Shown in pieces: positions 33,389 to 44,600 of a DNA stretch of 64,000 bases. Every line of letters begins with the position of its first letter. Within the stretch, counting starts at the first letter, position 1. This stretch comes from Owenia fusiformis. Taxonomy: Eukaryota; Annelida; Polychaeta; Sabellida; Oweniidae. The notes beneath the pieces were generated by a model. It had not been told where the DNA came from and did not search any database. It worked only from the letters and a program-made list of their open reading frames with translations. The translations under genes and the position numbers were made by a program. The DNA lies in the NCBI GenBank assembly GCA_903813345.2, contig CAIIXF020000236.1, positions 1 to 64,000 on the forward strand, written 5' to 3'.

Positions 33389-33469
33389 TATTTCTGAATT
33401 TGTTAAGGAGCATACAAGATAACAGATTTTTAATATTATAAAAATGTAAACATATCATTAACTAGATAG

Positions 33470-33561
33470 GTAAAATTGAACAAGTTCAGTTTAAGACTCC
33501 AGATTTATTTGACCTAGATAGATCAGTAAAGAGCTGAGTAAGTAACTGAGTAATTAGCTGA
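33470..33561 (+). repeat. Left fragment of the minisatellite element interrupted by B
   Basis: Starts with the motif AACTAGAT...AAATTGAACAAGTTCAGTTTAAGACTCCAG, given here as positions 33462-33500, and passes into GAGTAAGTAACT units. It continues after element B at 50625, so B split it. The same leader occurs at 53998 and 63577. Confidence 0.75.
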
Positions 33562-34414
33562 AACAGGATCTCAAGAGGTTCTGGACAAATCATTTGATTC
33601 TGGACTTGTCATATTTTTTTCAACGAAATCACATCCAAGGGTTGAATTTTTATTAGCTATTTAGAGAGTGAGTCCTGCCTAGTATTAATTTCAATAAAAA
33701 AAGTTAAAATAGAACCCTATTTGAGAGTCAATCTAATACTTACATTACATTGATAAATTAAGGCAAATCCTGAAATATTTTTAAAGTGCATTTTTTTATG
33801 AAATATTATCCAGTAATTTAGGTGAAAACCCTTACATGATGATATGTTTTCATAACTTCTTTCATAAAATTCCATCAAGGGGTGAAGATAAAATGATCGA
33901 ATTTAAGTGATTTAAGGATCACGAGAATATGTTTTCTTTGATATTTTCTATGAAATCCCATCCAATGGTCAAGGTAAAATTTTGATTTTGATTTGGTATT
34001 AGGTCACGTGTTCGAAAGATCCATATAAGGCCCATAGAACCATATAGGAACGTCATTTTGAATGTCACGTGATAGATCCATATAAGGCTTTTAGAACCAT
34101 GTCGGGAAAGATGAGGGGAAGCCCCTGACACCTGTTTCACGATTTTATCCGAACGTTGTTCGGATCATTTCGGTTTTTATGCACTTCATTATTGTACCGA
34201 AGTTTGCCGATTCGATTCGTCGTATTTCGGAATCCTGGTGACAATTTTATACTCCATTGGAGTATTTTTGACCTACTTCTTATGACGGAAATTCCCGAAC
34301 CTTGTTCGGATTAATCCGGACTTTCTGACCTACTTTATCTACCGAGATTTCACGAGTTAACATTCGTCTCATTCCGGAATCCTGGTGACAATTTTATACT
34401 CCATTGGAGTATTT

Positions 34415-35560
34415 CACACTACCCTACCTCGATCGCGCATGCGCGAATCTTTTGGCTTTCAAACATGTCGCTTTTGAGTATATCGACTGCTTAGTCAAAA
34501 GGTTAATACGTTTGGTGCTCGGAGTGAGTCAATACTGCTATTCGCTACACTTCAGTGGTGCAATAGTGAAGTCCATGTTCCAAGTTATATGATAGTTGAA
34601 GAAATAATGTAAATAATATCGTTTTAAATTTTAAAATATTTGATACGTCATAGTACACGGTACACAGCTGCAAAAGTTGATCAATACAGGGTACAAGGAA
34701 TGTAAATTGTTCAATAGTACAGGGAGCGAGAAAGTAAGCTGATTATACAGACATACTATGTCCCGACCTCATGTACATTTACGTTGCAAACAGTGAAAGT
34801 AATGCTAAAAAGGCCGCCCGTTGATGCTTTGAGGTGTCATCAATTGTTATTTAATCCAAATAAAGTAAACATTATTTTGTAGATTTAGACACGGGCTTTC
34901 AAGTCGTATGCATTTTAGTCATTAAATTAACAAGAACGCTAGATTATACGTGTTACTAGGGTATCGAATTGAAATAAAATAACTAAATTAAATATCAACA
35001 CGTTAATGATAAATGACTATCCGCTATCAGTATTAATGACTATTTGCTACTCAGAATAATCAAATATGAAGAATCTTTCTATAGAACCCCTTGAATGGTC
35101 TAATTCACTACCGTCCTAAAAACCCGACCATTCAAAATGTTTTGTTCAAATTCACAAAAATACAGTTGACTAACATACTAGAAAACGTATCCACCTATAA
35201 CACGATGACACGCAGTTTAAATAACAGTTAACTGTTTTTTTTGTTACATATCAATGTAACATTTTCGAAGGGAAACTTACATGCTCCCTGTACGTTGATA
35301 GATTTACTGAAATGTATCGTGTATTGCATTTGGTTTTGCTTCACTGCGCCCACTATTATCTATCTTTGCCTATAGTGGTTTTTTGCCAACAATATTCTAC
35401 ACACTGCTTGATGAATCAATTCTATGTCTGGTAGAACACTAGAAATAAATGTAAAATGTATTTTACGTTCAGAAATATGGAATTAAACCCACGTCCTCCA
35501 TTTGCAACTAAGCTGTACCCTGATTCCCTTTTAAACGTTTTCACGTGGTAGGGTAGTGTG
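34415..35560 (+). mobile_element. 1.15-kb TIR element, copy 1 (CACACTACCCTACC ends)
   Basis: Ends CACACTACCCTACC and GGTAGGGTAGTGTG. TATTT is duplicated at 34410-34414 and 35561-35565, and the empty site GGAGTATTTTTGATCTAC exists in the other TIR arms. It is non-coding. Next to one end lies CGCGCATGCGCG. A second copy in opposite orientation is at 36027. The superfamily is not assigned: 5-bp duplications occur in Transib, but the terminal bases do not match the usual Transib motif well. Confidence 0.88.
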
Positions 35561-36026
35561 TATTTTTGATCTACTTTTTCTAGATTTTGCCCTACTTATT
35601 ATATCTTGACAACAAGCAAATCAAAAAGTTCGACATGAACGGGTCTCGATCAACTAACCTAGACAATGGAAGCCAGGCACGCTAACCATGAGGCCAACGA
35701 GCTACCGATATGAAAGAACAAAAGTATTATATATTTATACCGAGCGTCAATTCAAAATGATCCTCACTTTTGTCTCCACTTAAATACGACTCGTCAGTTG
35801 TATCCAGAATAGTAGAACGCCTATGGCGCTAGTGAATAACCAAGTCCCAGGTGAGTGGTTCGTATCCCTCCGTGATATACTATTTTGTTTTATTAAATAC
35901 GACAGAAAGGAGCAAGGTGTAGGTTGAAAACAAGACGTTAGTTTGTTTCAAAACAGTTTGGAAACATTAATCTCTGATAATTTAAGGTTTTACACTCCTG
36001 AAGGGCCTTTAGATCTATGAAATTCA

Positions 36027-37186
36027 CACACTACCCTACCACGTGACCACGTTTAAAAGGGAAACAGGGTACAGCTTAGTTGCAAATGGAGGACGTGGGT
36101 TTAATTCCATATTTCTGAACGTAAAATACATTTTACATATATTTCTAGTGTCTACCAGACATAGAATTGATTCATCAAGGAGTGTGTAGAATATTGTTGG
36201 CAAAAAAACACTATAGGCAAAGATAGATAATAGTGGGCGCAGTGAAGCAAAACCAAATGCAATACACGATACATTTCAGTAAATCTATCAACGTACAGGG
36301 AGCATGTAAGTGTCCCTTCGAAAATGTTACATTGATATGTGACAAAAAAACCAGTTAACTGTTGTTTAAACTGCGTGTCATCGTGTTATAGGTGGATACG
36401 TTTTCTAGTATGTTAGTCAACTGTATTTTTGTGAATTTGAACAAAACATTTTGAATGGTCGGGTTTTTAGGACGGTAGTGAATTAGACCATTCAAGGGGT
36501 TCTATAGAAAGATTCTTCATATGTAGTTCAGGCAATTTTAATTATTCTGAGTAGCAAATAGTCATTAATACTGATAGCGGATAGTCATTTATCATTAACG
36601 TGTTGATATTTAATTTCGTTATTTTATTTCAATTTGATACCCTAGTAACACGTATAATCTAGCGTTCTTGTTAATTTAATGACTAAAATGCATACGACTT
36701 GAAAGCCCGTGTCTAAATCTACAAAATAATGTTTACTTTATTTGGATTAAATAACAATTGATGACACCTCAAAGCATCAACAGGCGGCCTTTTTAGCATT
36801 ACTTTCACTGTTTGCAACGTAAATGTACATGAGGTCGGGACATAGTATGTCTGTATAATCAGCTTACTTTCTCGCTCCCTGTACTATTGAACAATTTACA
36901 TTCCTTGTACCCTGTATTGATCAACTTTTGCAGCTGTGTACCGTGCACTATGCCATATCAAATATTTTAAAATTTAAAACGATATTATTTACATTATTTC
37001 TTCAACTATCATATAACTTGGAACATGGACTTCACTATTGCACCACTGAAGTGTAGCGAATAGCAATATTGACTCACTCCGAGCACCAAACGTATTAACC
37101 TTTTGACTAAGCAGTCGATATACTCAAAAGCGACATGTTTGAAAGCCAAAAGATTCGCGCATGCGCGATCGAGGTAGGGTAGTGTG
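36027..37186 (-). mobile_element. 1.15-kb TIR element, copy 2 (opposite orientation)
   Basis: Same family as 34415-35560, inverted and very similar along its whole length. ATTCA is duplicated at 36022-36026 and 37187-37191; the uninterrupted ATTCAATAATCC is present in element A (inverse, near 13480-13494). It is non-coding. Confidence 0.88.
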
Positions 37187-37195
37187 ATTCAATAA

Positions 37196-37654
37196 GGTAT
37201 GAGTACCGTAATCCAACGCCAAATTCGAAAATTCATAACAATACTTTGCACATATGGCGTTCGTGACCAACTATAAAACGCTTTAGTGTTATAACTCAAA
37301 TTGTACCTGTTCATATAGGGGTTCGATTGATCTACATCAAATTATAGGGAGTCAGGTTACTTTTTGAGATATCAGCGTCCATTTATTGTGACTCGCGTTT
37401 GCTACCACTTCCTCAATTCTGATATGATGGGCAAACGCGTAGTAAACATGCCCACGTCGGAACTATTTTTGACCTACATCACTATTTTCGTAATTCAAAT
37501 GAAAGTTGGACTCCTCCTCTTTATTTTGATACCAAATAGTGGCATACCAGGTACCCAAGAAGCCAACTATGGCGTTATTTAGAACAATACCACGAGTTTT
37601 TAAATGGACTATATAGGTCATACCTTTTGGCGGATTGATATGGAACCTCATACC
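37196..37654. mobile_element. 459-bp MITE (GGTATGAG ends)
   Basis: ATAA occurs at 37192-37195 and 37655-37658, with the empty site in element A. Ends GGTATGAG with imperfect inverse continuation (ATCCAACGCCA against ATCAATCCGCCA). The duplication could be read as TAA or ATAA. A PIF/Harbinger-type origin is possible but not shown. Confidence 0.7.
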
Positions 37655-38177
37655 ATAATCCACTCAGTAAAAATACGATTTCTCTGCAACCTGATGTCCA
37701 ATCAAGATCATTCAAATATATATGTGTTCCTGACACGTTTGGGCGTCCGGGAATAAAATTGCTTGTGAAAACTATTTACAAAAGTGTTCCAGAGACTCTA
37801 ATCTACTTGGCTAAGGTTTTATTTGAAGATACATTGCCTTATTAAGCAGGTAGAGGGTCATACAGAACACGGAAGCAAATGTTATGTTGAAAATTTTCTA
37901 TATTTCAATTTGAACCTGTGTTTACATGTCACGTAGGCCAGTGTTTTATATGGGGATTATATGTACTTTACTTGTTTACATGAACGTAAATCATTACATG
38001 AAATCTGCATTCTTCTGGGTTTAATCTGGGTTTGTATTGTCTTATTGGGGCTTTTCGACTTTAAAACAAACCCTACCTAAATGGATTGTGTTTCGGGAAC
38101 GTTTTTGTAAATAGTTATTATAAACAATTCTGAAAGAATATCACATATTTTTGTCTTCCCGATTTCAGTCATGAATT

Positions 38178-38296
38178 TCGTGAAAGTGTCGTCGGCAATC
38201 TTCGTCACTTTCCGTGATTGGTAAAATAAATTCCCGCGTAAATTACTGTGTTCATTGTACCTTCTGATTTAGAAGTAACAAGTCAGTTTTTCTTCC
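38178..38296 (+). repeat. Ngaro split repeat A1
   Basis: 119 bp starting TCGTGAAAGTGTCGTCGG. It is repeated at 43254-43372 with one visible substitution (CCCGCG against CCAGCG). Confidence 0.95.
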
Positions 38297-38421
38297 AAAA
38301 GTCATAGTCAAAAGTCAAAGTTTTGAGTCTTAATAAATAAGTCTTCATATAGTAACAGTTTACTGCCCAATATACAAGCAGAGAGTATACAATTTCCATA
38401 CAATTTAGCCCACAAGTGACA

Positions 38422-39840
38422 ATGGCAGACTCCAAAAGTCCGACCAGAACTTCGAGGAGAGACATTGATCGAGTCGATTACAAACAACTCCATTCAACTG
38501 GGCAAGTACCTCTCAAGCTTAAAACAGAAGTTTCTGAAGGTAGTATCGAACAGTCACAAATTTCTGATCAGGTCAATGAAGTGCCTATTGCTATTCATAA
38601 CATTGACAGTGACCTCAATAGTTCTACGTCATCAGTTGATTCTTCAGATGATGATAAAGCAATTGAATTAGAACTGATCAAATTGCGCAAAGTGGAAAAA
38701 AATTGCAAAAGAAACAAGATCAAAGCAATGAGGCGGGAAATTTCCGACATCAGAAATTCAATCGAAAATCTTGAAACAGAGACTGATTCCATAAACCGAA
38801 AGAATAATTGGCGACGCAATGGCCAACCTCGCCAATCAATCCCTGAAAAATCGTCCAAGACAACTCGCATAAACGACCAGAAACAATCGAACGATGATAT
38901 AAAGACGGGGTCCCTTAAGACAAAGGAAAAGAAAGCAACAGATACGGTATGTTTTCTTCCCTCAAACAACATCACAGACAGAGCAACAGGAGCCATTTCA
39001 AAAAACTCCAAATCATCTCACATTGACAATTTAAATGCCACTGATTTGAGAAGGAAACGCACCTTAAAAAAAGTCGTCAAATCCAAAGTGCCCACAATAT
39101 TTGAATCGAGCAGTGAATCCGAATCCAGTACAACTTCAACAGATCCAGAGAAATCTTCAGACCAGTCAGACTCTGACTCTGATCATCATCATAAACATTC
39201 TTCCAAGAAAAATAAAAATCGAGGTAAGAAACATTTGAAATCTGGGTCAACAAAGAAATCGACGGATAAAGTGAAAAAACAACTCATGTGGCCTCACAGT
39301 GGTTTAAAAATAAAATTCGCCAGAAAATACAAAACAACGTCTGATTTGGACTTTCCATTGTTCGTGGCTGGGGAAACTTCAATAATTAATTCTGAAAAGA
39401 TTTCGAAAGCAGAAAGAGAAGGTAGAGTCAATTTGCTAAATAAGGTTGCATATGCCTATAATCAAAGATATAAATGGTCAGAAATCAGAGATTTCCATGC
39501 GGATGTATTGCACTCTATTGAAAGGGGCGATTTAGAATGGGGTGATGAAGTACAGATACTCGCCTTGAGGGAAGATAATTTAAGTAACACAGCTCAATCA
39601 CACTCAATGGCCAGTATCTCAACTTCATATCCATCAAATGATTCAGAATCTGTGTATTTCTGTAGGTTTTTTAATCGTGGTGAATGCAAGTCCAGCGAGA
39701 AAACTCACTCAAGTAAGGTAAACAATAAGACTGTGTCTGTAAAACATATTTGTGCTAAATGCTGGCTTACTGATAAAAAAGAGCGGGCACACCCAGAAAA
39801 TGACAATAATTGTCCGCTTCACACTAGTAAGACTGCATGA
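38422..39840 (+). CDS. Ngaro ORF1, gag-like protein with Cys/His motif
   Basis: The ATG at 38422 is preferred over the GTG at 38416. About 472 residues. The first two thirds are charged and low in complexity, with a coiled-coil-like stretch near residues 85-125 and Ser/Asp-rich runs (SSSESESSTTS, SDQSDSDSDHHH). A folded gag-like part follows (about 320-395). A Cys/His cluster, CRFFNRGEC ... HICAKCWL ... NCPLH, near the C-terminus probably binds zinc and nucleic acid. The ORF ends at TGA (39838-39840), directly followed by CTAG, and the same frame stays open into ORF2. Confidence 0.85.
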   Translation: MADSKSPTRTSRRDIDRVDYKQLHSTGQVPLKLKTEVSEGSIEQSQISDQVNEVPIAIHNIDSDLNSSTSSVDSSDDDKAIELELIKLRKVEKNCKRNKIKAMRREISDIRNSIENLETETDSINRKNNWRRNGQPRQSIPEKSSKTTRINDQKQSNDDIKTGSLKTKEKKATDTVCFLPSNNITDRATGAISKNSKSSHIDNLNATDLRRKRTLKKVVKSKVPTIFESSSESESSTTSTDPEKSSDQSDSDSDHHHKHSSKKNKNRGKKHLKSGSTKKSTDKVKKQLMWPHSGLKIKFARKYKTTSDLDFPLFVAGETSIINSEKISKAEREGRVNLLNKVAYAYNQRYKWSEIRDFHADVLHSIERGDLEWGDEVQILALREDNLSNTAQSHSMASISTSYPSNDSESVYFCRFFNRGECKSSEKTHSSKVNNKTVSVKHICAKCWLTDKKERAHPENDNNCPLHTSKTA

Positions 39841-39844
39841 CTAG
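39838..39844 (+). promoter_or_regulatory. Candidate stop-codon readthrough site UGACUAG
   Basis: The ORF1 stop is in the context TGACTAG. UGA followed by CUAG is an established leaky-stop context in animal and viral mRNAs. The downstream pol frame is in phase, has no other stop and has no ATG for about 115 codons. Readthrough would make a Gag-Pol fusion. Confidence 0.6.
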
Positions 39845-41724
39845 ACAGTAGTTACTATGGGGAGTGGGATTTATTAGATTCACACTTCGACCCAGTCTTA
39901 TTGTTAAATCCTGACAGCGGTATTGAAACTGATTGTGGAAGTAGTGTTACAGGAGAAATTGATTCAGATATTCCACAATATCAGGAAGAGTTTAGTGATA
40001 ACATTTCTAAGTGTTCTGGTATACTTGAACATTCACCACTGTCTGATAGCAAGCATTGCTTCAAAAAAGTCATTCAGGATCACAATGAAATATTCAATTC
40101 ACATGTTGCTAATGCAGATGGTTGTAAAATACCAGTCAATACCAAAATCAATACCGATAAGCTTGAATCAATGCTTGTAGACTATCATGATAAAGATGTA
40201 CTCAAGTTCACAAAATATGGGTGGCCGTTAGGATACTCCCAGTCAGCTAATAAACAATGCCCTTCCACGGAAATCAATCATAAAGGTGCTTGTGAATACC
40301 CCAGTCATGTAGACAAATTTATTAGTACTGAGGTTGAGTTGGGAGGTGCTATAGGTCCATTTGTTTCAAATCCATTCAATTGTGAGTGTGCTATATCTCC
40401 TTTAAACACTGTTGAAAAGGATGTAGATACGCGAAGAACTATTCTTGATCTGAGTTGGCCGAAGGGAGATTCCATAAATTCAAATACCCCTAAAAATACC
40501 ATTCAAGGTCAAGAATACAATTTGCGTTTTCCTACTATTGATGATTTGTGTGATCTTATTGTCGAGAAAGGTTCCGGAGCGTTGATGTTCAAGTTGGATC
40601 TTCGCCGGGCTTACAGACAACTTTTTCTTGACCCGGGTGACATACACTTACTTGGATACAAATGGAGAGATAGACTTTATTTCGACCAGGTTTTTCCATT
40701 TGGCAGCAGATTAGCCGCCCTCGCGTGTCAGAAAACCACTACGGCAATTACTCACATACATCACCAACAAGGCTTTCAAAGCATTGTATATTTGGACGAT
40801 TTCGCAGGTGTAGATACGCGTGAAAATATCGCGTCAAGTTTCGCAAGCCTAAAACAGATCCTAGATGATCTCAATATTCAAATGTCAATATCAAAGGAAT
40901 GTCCACCTTGTCAAGAAATGACATTTCTCGGAATTTTGGTTAACATAGAAAACATGACGTTAAAAGTAACACCCGAACGTTTATCCGAGATAAAATCCAT
41001 CGTGAAAGAATGGTTAAAGAAGAAGAAGTGCAATAAGAAGCAGTTGCAATCTTTGATCGGAAAACTCCAATTTGCCGCCAAATGTGTCCGACCTGGGAGG
41101 TTGTTTATTTCGAGATTGCTGAATTTCTTGAAATTACTTCCTGACAGAGGTAAGAAAATTATTCCGGAGGAAATATCCAAGGATCTCATGTGGTGGGAAA
41201 TTTTCTTAGATGAATATAACGGAGTTTCGTGCATTCCGGTTGAACCGTGGTCTGAACCCGACGTCATAATAGCTACGGACGCTACATTGACTTCATGCGG
41301 TGGTTACGCGTTCTGTGAATTTTTTCACACCGAATTTCCGAGTTTCATTTTAGAACAGAACTTGAACATCAATGAACTGGAACTTTTGACCATTATTGTA
41401 GCCATGAAATTATGGGCCCAAAACCTGAGAGGTAAAAGAGTGTTAATGAATTGCGACAATAATACATCGGTTCTAGCCCTTAACTCAGGTAGAGCGAAAT
41501 CAGAAATGATGCAAAAATGTTTAAGAGAAGCTTTATTTGTACAAGCTCATCATGAATTTGAGATTAAAACTGTGCACATTGCTGGAATCGACAACAGATT
41601 GCCTGATTTACTATCCAGATGGGATAGAAAGAATTCAGAAAAGTTTTTTGACTCTGTTAAAGGGTCTTCTGTCAGGGAAAGGTATTGTTCAAAATATTTG
41701 TTTGAATTTTTACACAATTGGTAA
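39841..41724 (+). CDS. Ngaro ORF2, reverse transcriptase-RNase H
   Basis: Open in ORF1's frame directly after its TGA. The first ATG is about 115 codons in (near 40171), so translation by readthrough is likely. The RT domain starts near 40430: MFKLDLRRAYRQLFLDPGD, FPFGSRLAALACQ, the catalytic YLDDF (40789-40803) and MTFLGILVN. RNase H follows with ATDATLTSCGGYAF (about 41272), NINELELLTIIVAMKLW, NCDNNTSVLALNSG and TVHIAGIDNRLPDLLSRW. The RNase H box and short C-terminus, lacking the DIRS DLFAS domain, fit Ngaro. It ends TAA at 41722-41724. Confidence 0.93.
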   Translation, partial: LDSSYYGEWDLLDSHFDPVLLLNPDSGIETDCGSSVTGEIDSDIPQYQEEFSDNISKCSGILEHSPLSDSKHCFKKVIQDHNEIFNSHVANADGCKIPVNTKINTDKLESMLVDYHDKDVLKFTKYGWPLGYSQSANKQCPSTEINHKGACEYPSHVDKFISTEVELGGAIGPFVSNPFNCECAISPLNTVEKDVDTRRTILDLSWPKGDSINSNTPKNTIQGQEYNLRFPTIDDLCDLIVEKGSGALMFKLDLRRAYRQLFLDPGDIHLLGYKWRDRLYFDQVFPFGSRLAALACQKTTTAITHIHHQQGFQSIVYLDDFAGVDTRENIASSFASLKQILDDLNIQMSISKECPPCQEMTFLGILVNIENMTLKVTPERLSEIKSIVKEWLKKKKCNKKQLQSLIGKLQFAAKCVRPGRLFISRLLNFLKLLPDRGKKIIPEEISKDLMWWEIFLDEYNGVSCIPVEPWSEPDVIIATDATLTSCGGYAFCEFFHTEFPSFILEQNLNINELELLTIIVAMKLWAQNLRGKRVLMNCDNNTSVLALNSGRAKSEMMQKCLREALFVQAHHEFEIKTVHIAGIDNRLPDLLSRWDRKNSEKFFDSVKGSSVRERYCSKYLFEFLHNW

Positions 41725-42723
41725 ATTATTAATTTAATTTATATTGCAGTGTCTGAAATTGAAAGGCTTGACAAAGAGATCAGGGACACTCAAAGAGCTG
41801 CCTTTGCCAAAGGTACGAGGGAGAATTTGAAGGTCCAATGGAATCTTTACCTTTTGTTTTGTACTTATTTAGAAATAGAGAGTATGCCTTTGTCATTAGA
41901 AAATACCCTCAGATATATTCAATTTCTTGCCAGATCTTTTAAGACTACTCAAGCGATCAGAAATTATTTGAATGGTGTACGATTGTTACACAAGATTTCT
42001 GGTTTCGAATTTGTTCATCATAAATCTATAGACGCCAAGTTTCTATTAATGGGAGTACAGAAAAAATCCCCACACACCCCTTTACAGGCGGAACCTATGA
42101 CTCCTACAATTTTAAAGCAATTAGTCTCTATTTCGGATTTAGCAAATCCAAAAGAACTTGCATTATGCACTTCCTGGGTAGTGGCCTTCTTCCTGTTTGC
42201 GAGGAAATCTAACATAGTTCCTCCTTCTAAATACAGATATGACAGTAACAAACATCTCTCCAGGGGTGATTTTCTTATTCAAGATGAGGTGGTTTGGGTA
42301 AACCTTAAATGGAGCAAAACCAATCAATCGGGATCTAGAAAAGTCAGGATCCCTCTTTCTCGAATACCCCACAGTTCTATTTGCCCAGTTCGTCTTATCA
42401 AAGAATTATTCGGAAGGGTACCAGTTGAATTGGGTTCACCAGCTTTTACCTTTGCCCCTGGGGAGTTCATCACGGCCAACTCCTTTGTTTCTTCACTTAG
42501 GCTAAAACTTAAACTCTTGGGAGTGCATAGTGAACGTTACACAGGTCATAGTTTCCGCAGGGGTGGCGCCACCTTTGCCTTTAAAATTGGACTACCTGGA
42601 GAGTTCATTCAAAAGCAAGGTGATTGGGCTTCAGATGCTTACAAATTATATTTGGAGATCGATGAGGATCAGAGACAATACTTATCTGAGAGACTTGCTC
42701 AATTCATAGCCTGTAATCATTAA
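41725..42723 (+). CDS. Ngaro ORF3, tyrosine recombinase
   Basis: The frame is the same as ORF1 and ORF2, separated from ORF2 by one TAA. The first ATG (about 41884) falls inside the N-terminal core-binding domain, so the start is undefined (GTG at 41749, readthrough or reinitiation). The catalytic set is visible: Arg in FARKSN (about residue 152 from 41749), Lys in KWSKTNQSG, HxxR in GHSFRRGGAT (about 266), the Trp in GDWASDAY and the nucleophile region YKLYLEID (about 297-301). It would insert the circular cDNA without a duplication, as seen. Confidence 0.92.
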   Translation: MINLIYIAVSEIERLDKEIRDTQRAAFAKGTRENLKVQWNLYLLFCTYLEIESMPLSLENTLRYIQFLARSFKTTQAIRNYLNGVRLLHKISGFEFVHHKSIDAKFLLMGVQKKSPHTPLQAEPMTPTILKQLVSISDLANPKELALCTSWVVAFFLFARKSNIVPPSKYRYDSNKHLSRGDFLIQDEVVWVNLKWSKTNQSGSRKVRIPLSRIPHSSICPVRLIKELFGRVPVELGSPAFTFAPGEFITANSFVSSLRLKLKLLGVHSERYTGHSFRRGGATFAFKIGLPGEFIQKQGDWASDAYKLYLEIDEDQRQYLSERLAQFIACNH

Positions 42724-42886
42724 ACTCATATGAGTTTCACTTTTATATTTTCAGGGGTTTAGCAAGCTTTCTACTAAGTATTGAACGCGTGAGAGAGGTA
42801 ACAATATAGTTAAACGCTTTGTGTTCACATTTATGTGTTACCTTTTGTTTTGTTTCTTTATTTTTATTTTCATTGCGGGCGCTTTT

Positions 42887-43253
42887 GGGCCAGTTTGCAG
42901 TGTGGTCAATGATAATTGAAGAATTATTATGTTAGTTATAAATACAACAATTGCCCACACTGCAGATGCCGCCCGTAGGTGCCAAATCATTGAAATCTAT
43001 AATTTATGTTTGGTTATTAATTATATGTTATTATACAAGATGTATCTAATCCCGAGTATTTATGTATCCGTGGTGTCCGGTCTCGTCTATTAATGATCTG
43101 TACTAGAATGTCCTGTGAGTAGTTTTACTAACTTAGCATTCCACACATAAATATTAATCTGTGTTGTCCTACGTTATTTGAGACATATTTATCCAGTGTA
43201 GAAATGTCTCATATCTTGATAGTATTCTAATTGGATTTAGAGGATCACCAATC
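42887..43253 (+). repeat. Ngaro split repeat B1
   Basis: 367 bp from GGGCCAGTTTGCAGTGTGG to GGATCACCAATC. Near-identical copy at 43528-43894. It joins A2 directly. Confidence 0.95.
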
Positions 43254-43372
43254 TCGTGAAAGTGTCGTCGGCAATCTTCGTCACTTTCCGTGATTGGTAA
43301 AATAAATTCCAGCGTAAATTACTGTGTTCATTGTACCTTCTGATTTAGAAGTAACAAGTCAGTTTTTCTTCC
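43254..43372 (+). repeat. Ngaro split repeat A2
   Basis: 119-bp copy of A1, located directly after B1. Confidence 0.95.
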
Positions 43373-43527
43373 CCCTCCCACCTCACCCTCCAATTAAGGA
43401 TACTACCTTAGATATTCCTTTCGAGCTTATACAATTATTTTGTCACAGGTTTTTTGTTATTTTGTAATTTGTATGTTTATTTATTATCAGTGACGTATTA
43501 TATCACTGATTTAATAAATCATCCTCA

Positions 43528-43894
43528 GGGCCAGTTTGCAGTGTGGTCAATGATAATTGAAGAATTATTATGTTAGTTATAAATACAACAATTGCCCACA
43601 CTGCAGATGCCGCCCGTAGGTGCCAAATCATTGAAATCTATAATCTATGTTTGGTTATTAATTATATGTTATTATACAAGATGTATCTAATCCCGAGTAT
43701 TTATGTATCCGTGGTGTCCGGTCTCGTCTATTAATGATCTGTACTAGAATGTCCTGTGAGTAGTTTTACTAACTTAGCATTCCACACATAAATATTAATC
43801 TGTGTTGTCCTACGTTATTTGAGACATATTTATCCAGTGTAGAAATGTCTCATATCTTGATAGTATTCTAATTGGATTTAGAGGATCACCAATC
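43528..43894 (+). repeat. Ngaro split repeat B2 (right end)
   Basis: 367-bp copy of B1. The element stops exactly after CACCAATC, followed by the target sequence ACGTCAATTTCTCG. Confidence 0.95.
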
Positions 43895-44600
43895 ACGTCA
43901 ATTTCTCGTGCAAACATTGGGTAGACGTTGTCATAACCGGATGCCCGAACGTGTCAGGAACATATAGATACTCGAATGATGTTGATTGAACATCAGGGTG
44001 CAGAGAAATCGTAATTTTACTGAGTGGCTTCACGAAAAAATAAGCGGCACTTTAGGCCACCTTAAATACAACTCGTCAGTTGTATCCAGTTGGAATCCCA
44101 GCGTAATTTTTTTAATTATATGGTTGTGCTTTGATTTTACGCTGAAAACATTATTATTTATAACTACGTCAACTTTATATTAAAACATTTATTATCTTTT
44201 CAGTTGTATTAAAATGTAAAATATGATATATGTCAGCTTATTGCTTTCAGACAGTCAAGGTTTAAATTTGGTACAATGAATCGGACACTCATGTAAATCG
44301 ACATGGTTATAACATTGAACTCAATGCAGTAAATTAGTTATTTCTATGAATCACAGCGGGATTGGTTTCACTTTATATGATTGCCAACTCTGGCGTTTTT
44401 TTTGTAAATGCTTTTGACCGCTGTAAATGTGAAACTGATACAGTATTATTCAATTGTTTTATGTCTTGGTCACATTTGCTCCGATTTCACTACGGCGCCC
44501 GGCCGATTGAGTATTGTGTTCAGAAATGTATTCAATTTTGAACAAAATACTCGCAGCAAATGTGATCCAGGCATTACACAGCGGTATTTCGAACATACTA

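Larger units (their letters stand above)
38178..43894 (+). mobile_element. Complete Ngaro-like tyrosine-recombinase retrotransposon
   Basis: Exactly 5717 bp, defined by the empty site in element A (inverse of 12541-12562). There is no target duplication. Split direct repeats follow the Ngaro/PAT plan: A1 (38178-38296), the ORFs, B1 (42887-43253), A2 (43254-43372) and B2 (43528-43894). B1 and A2 abut, spelling the circle junction. It encodes gag-like, RT/RNase H and tyrosine-recombinase products in one frame. The DIRS C-terminal methyltransferase-like domain and an SGNH domain are absent. Long open frames and near-identical repeats suggest a young insertion. Confidence 0.95.

Noticed and set aside
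41721-41749. Possible 29-base intron (GTAAAT...TTGCAG) joining pol and recombinase
   Set aside because: Its removal puts the join out of frame and leads straight to a TGA. It is also far shorter than usual animal introns.
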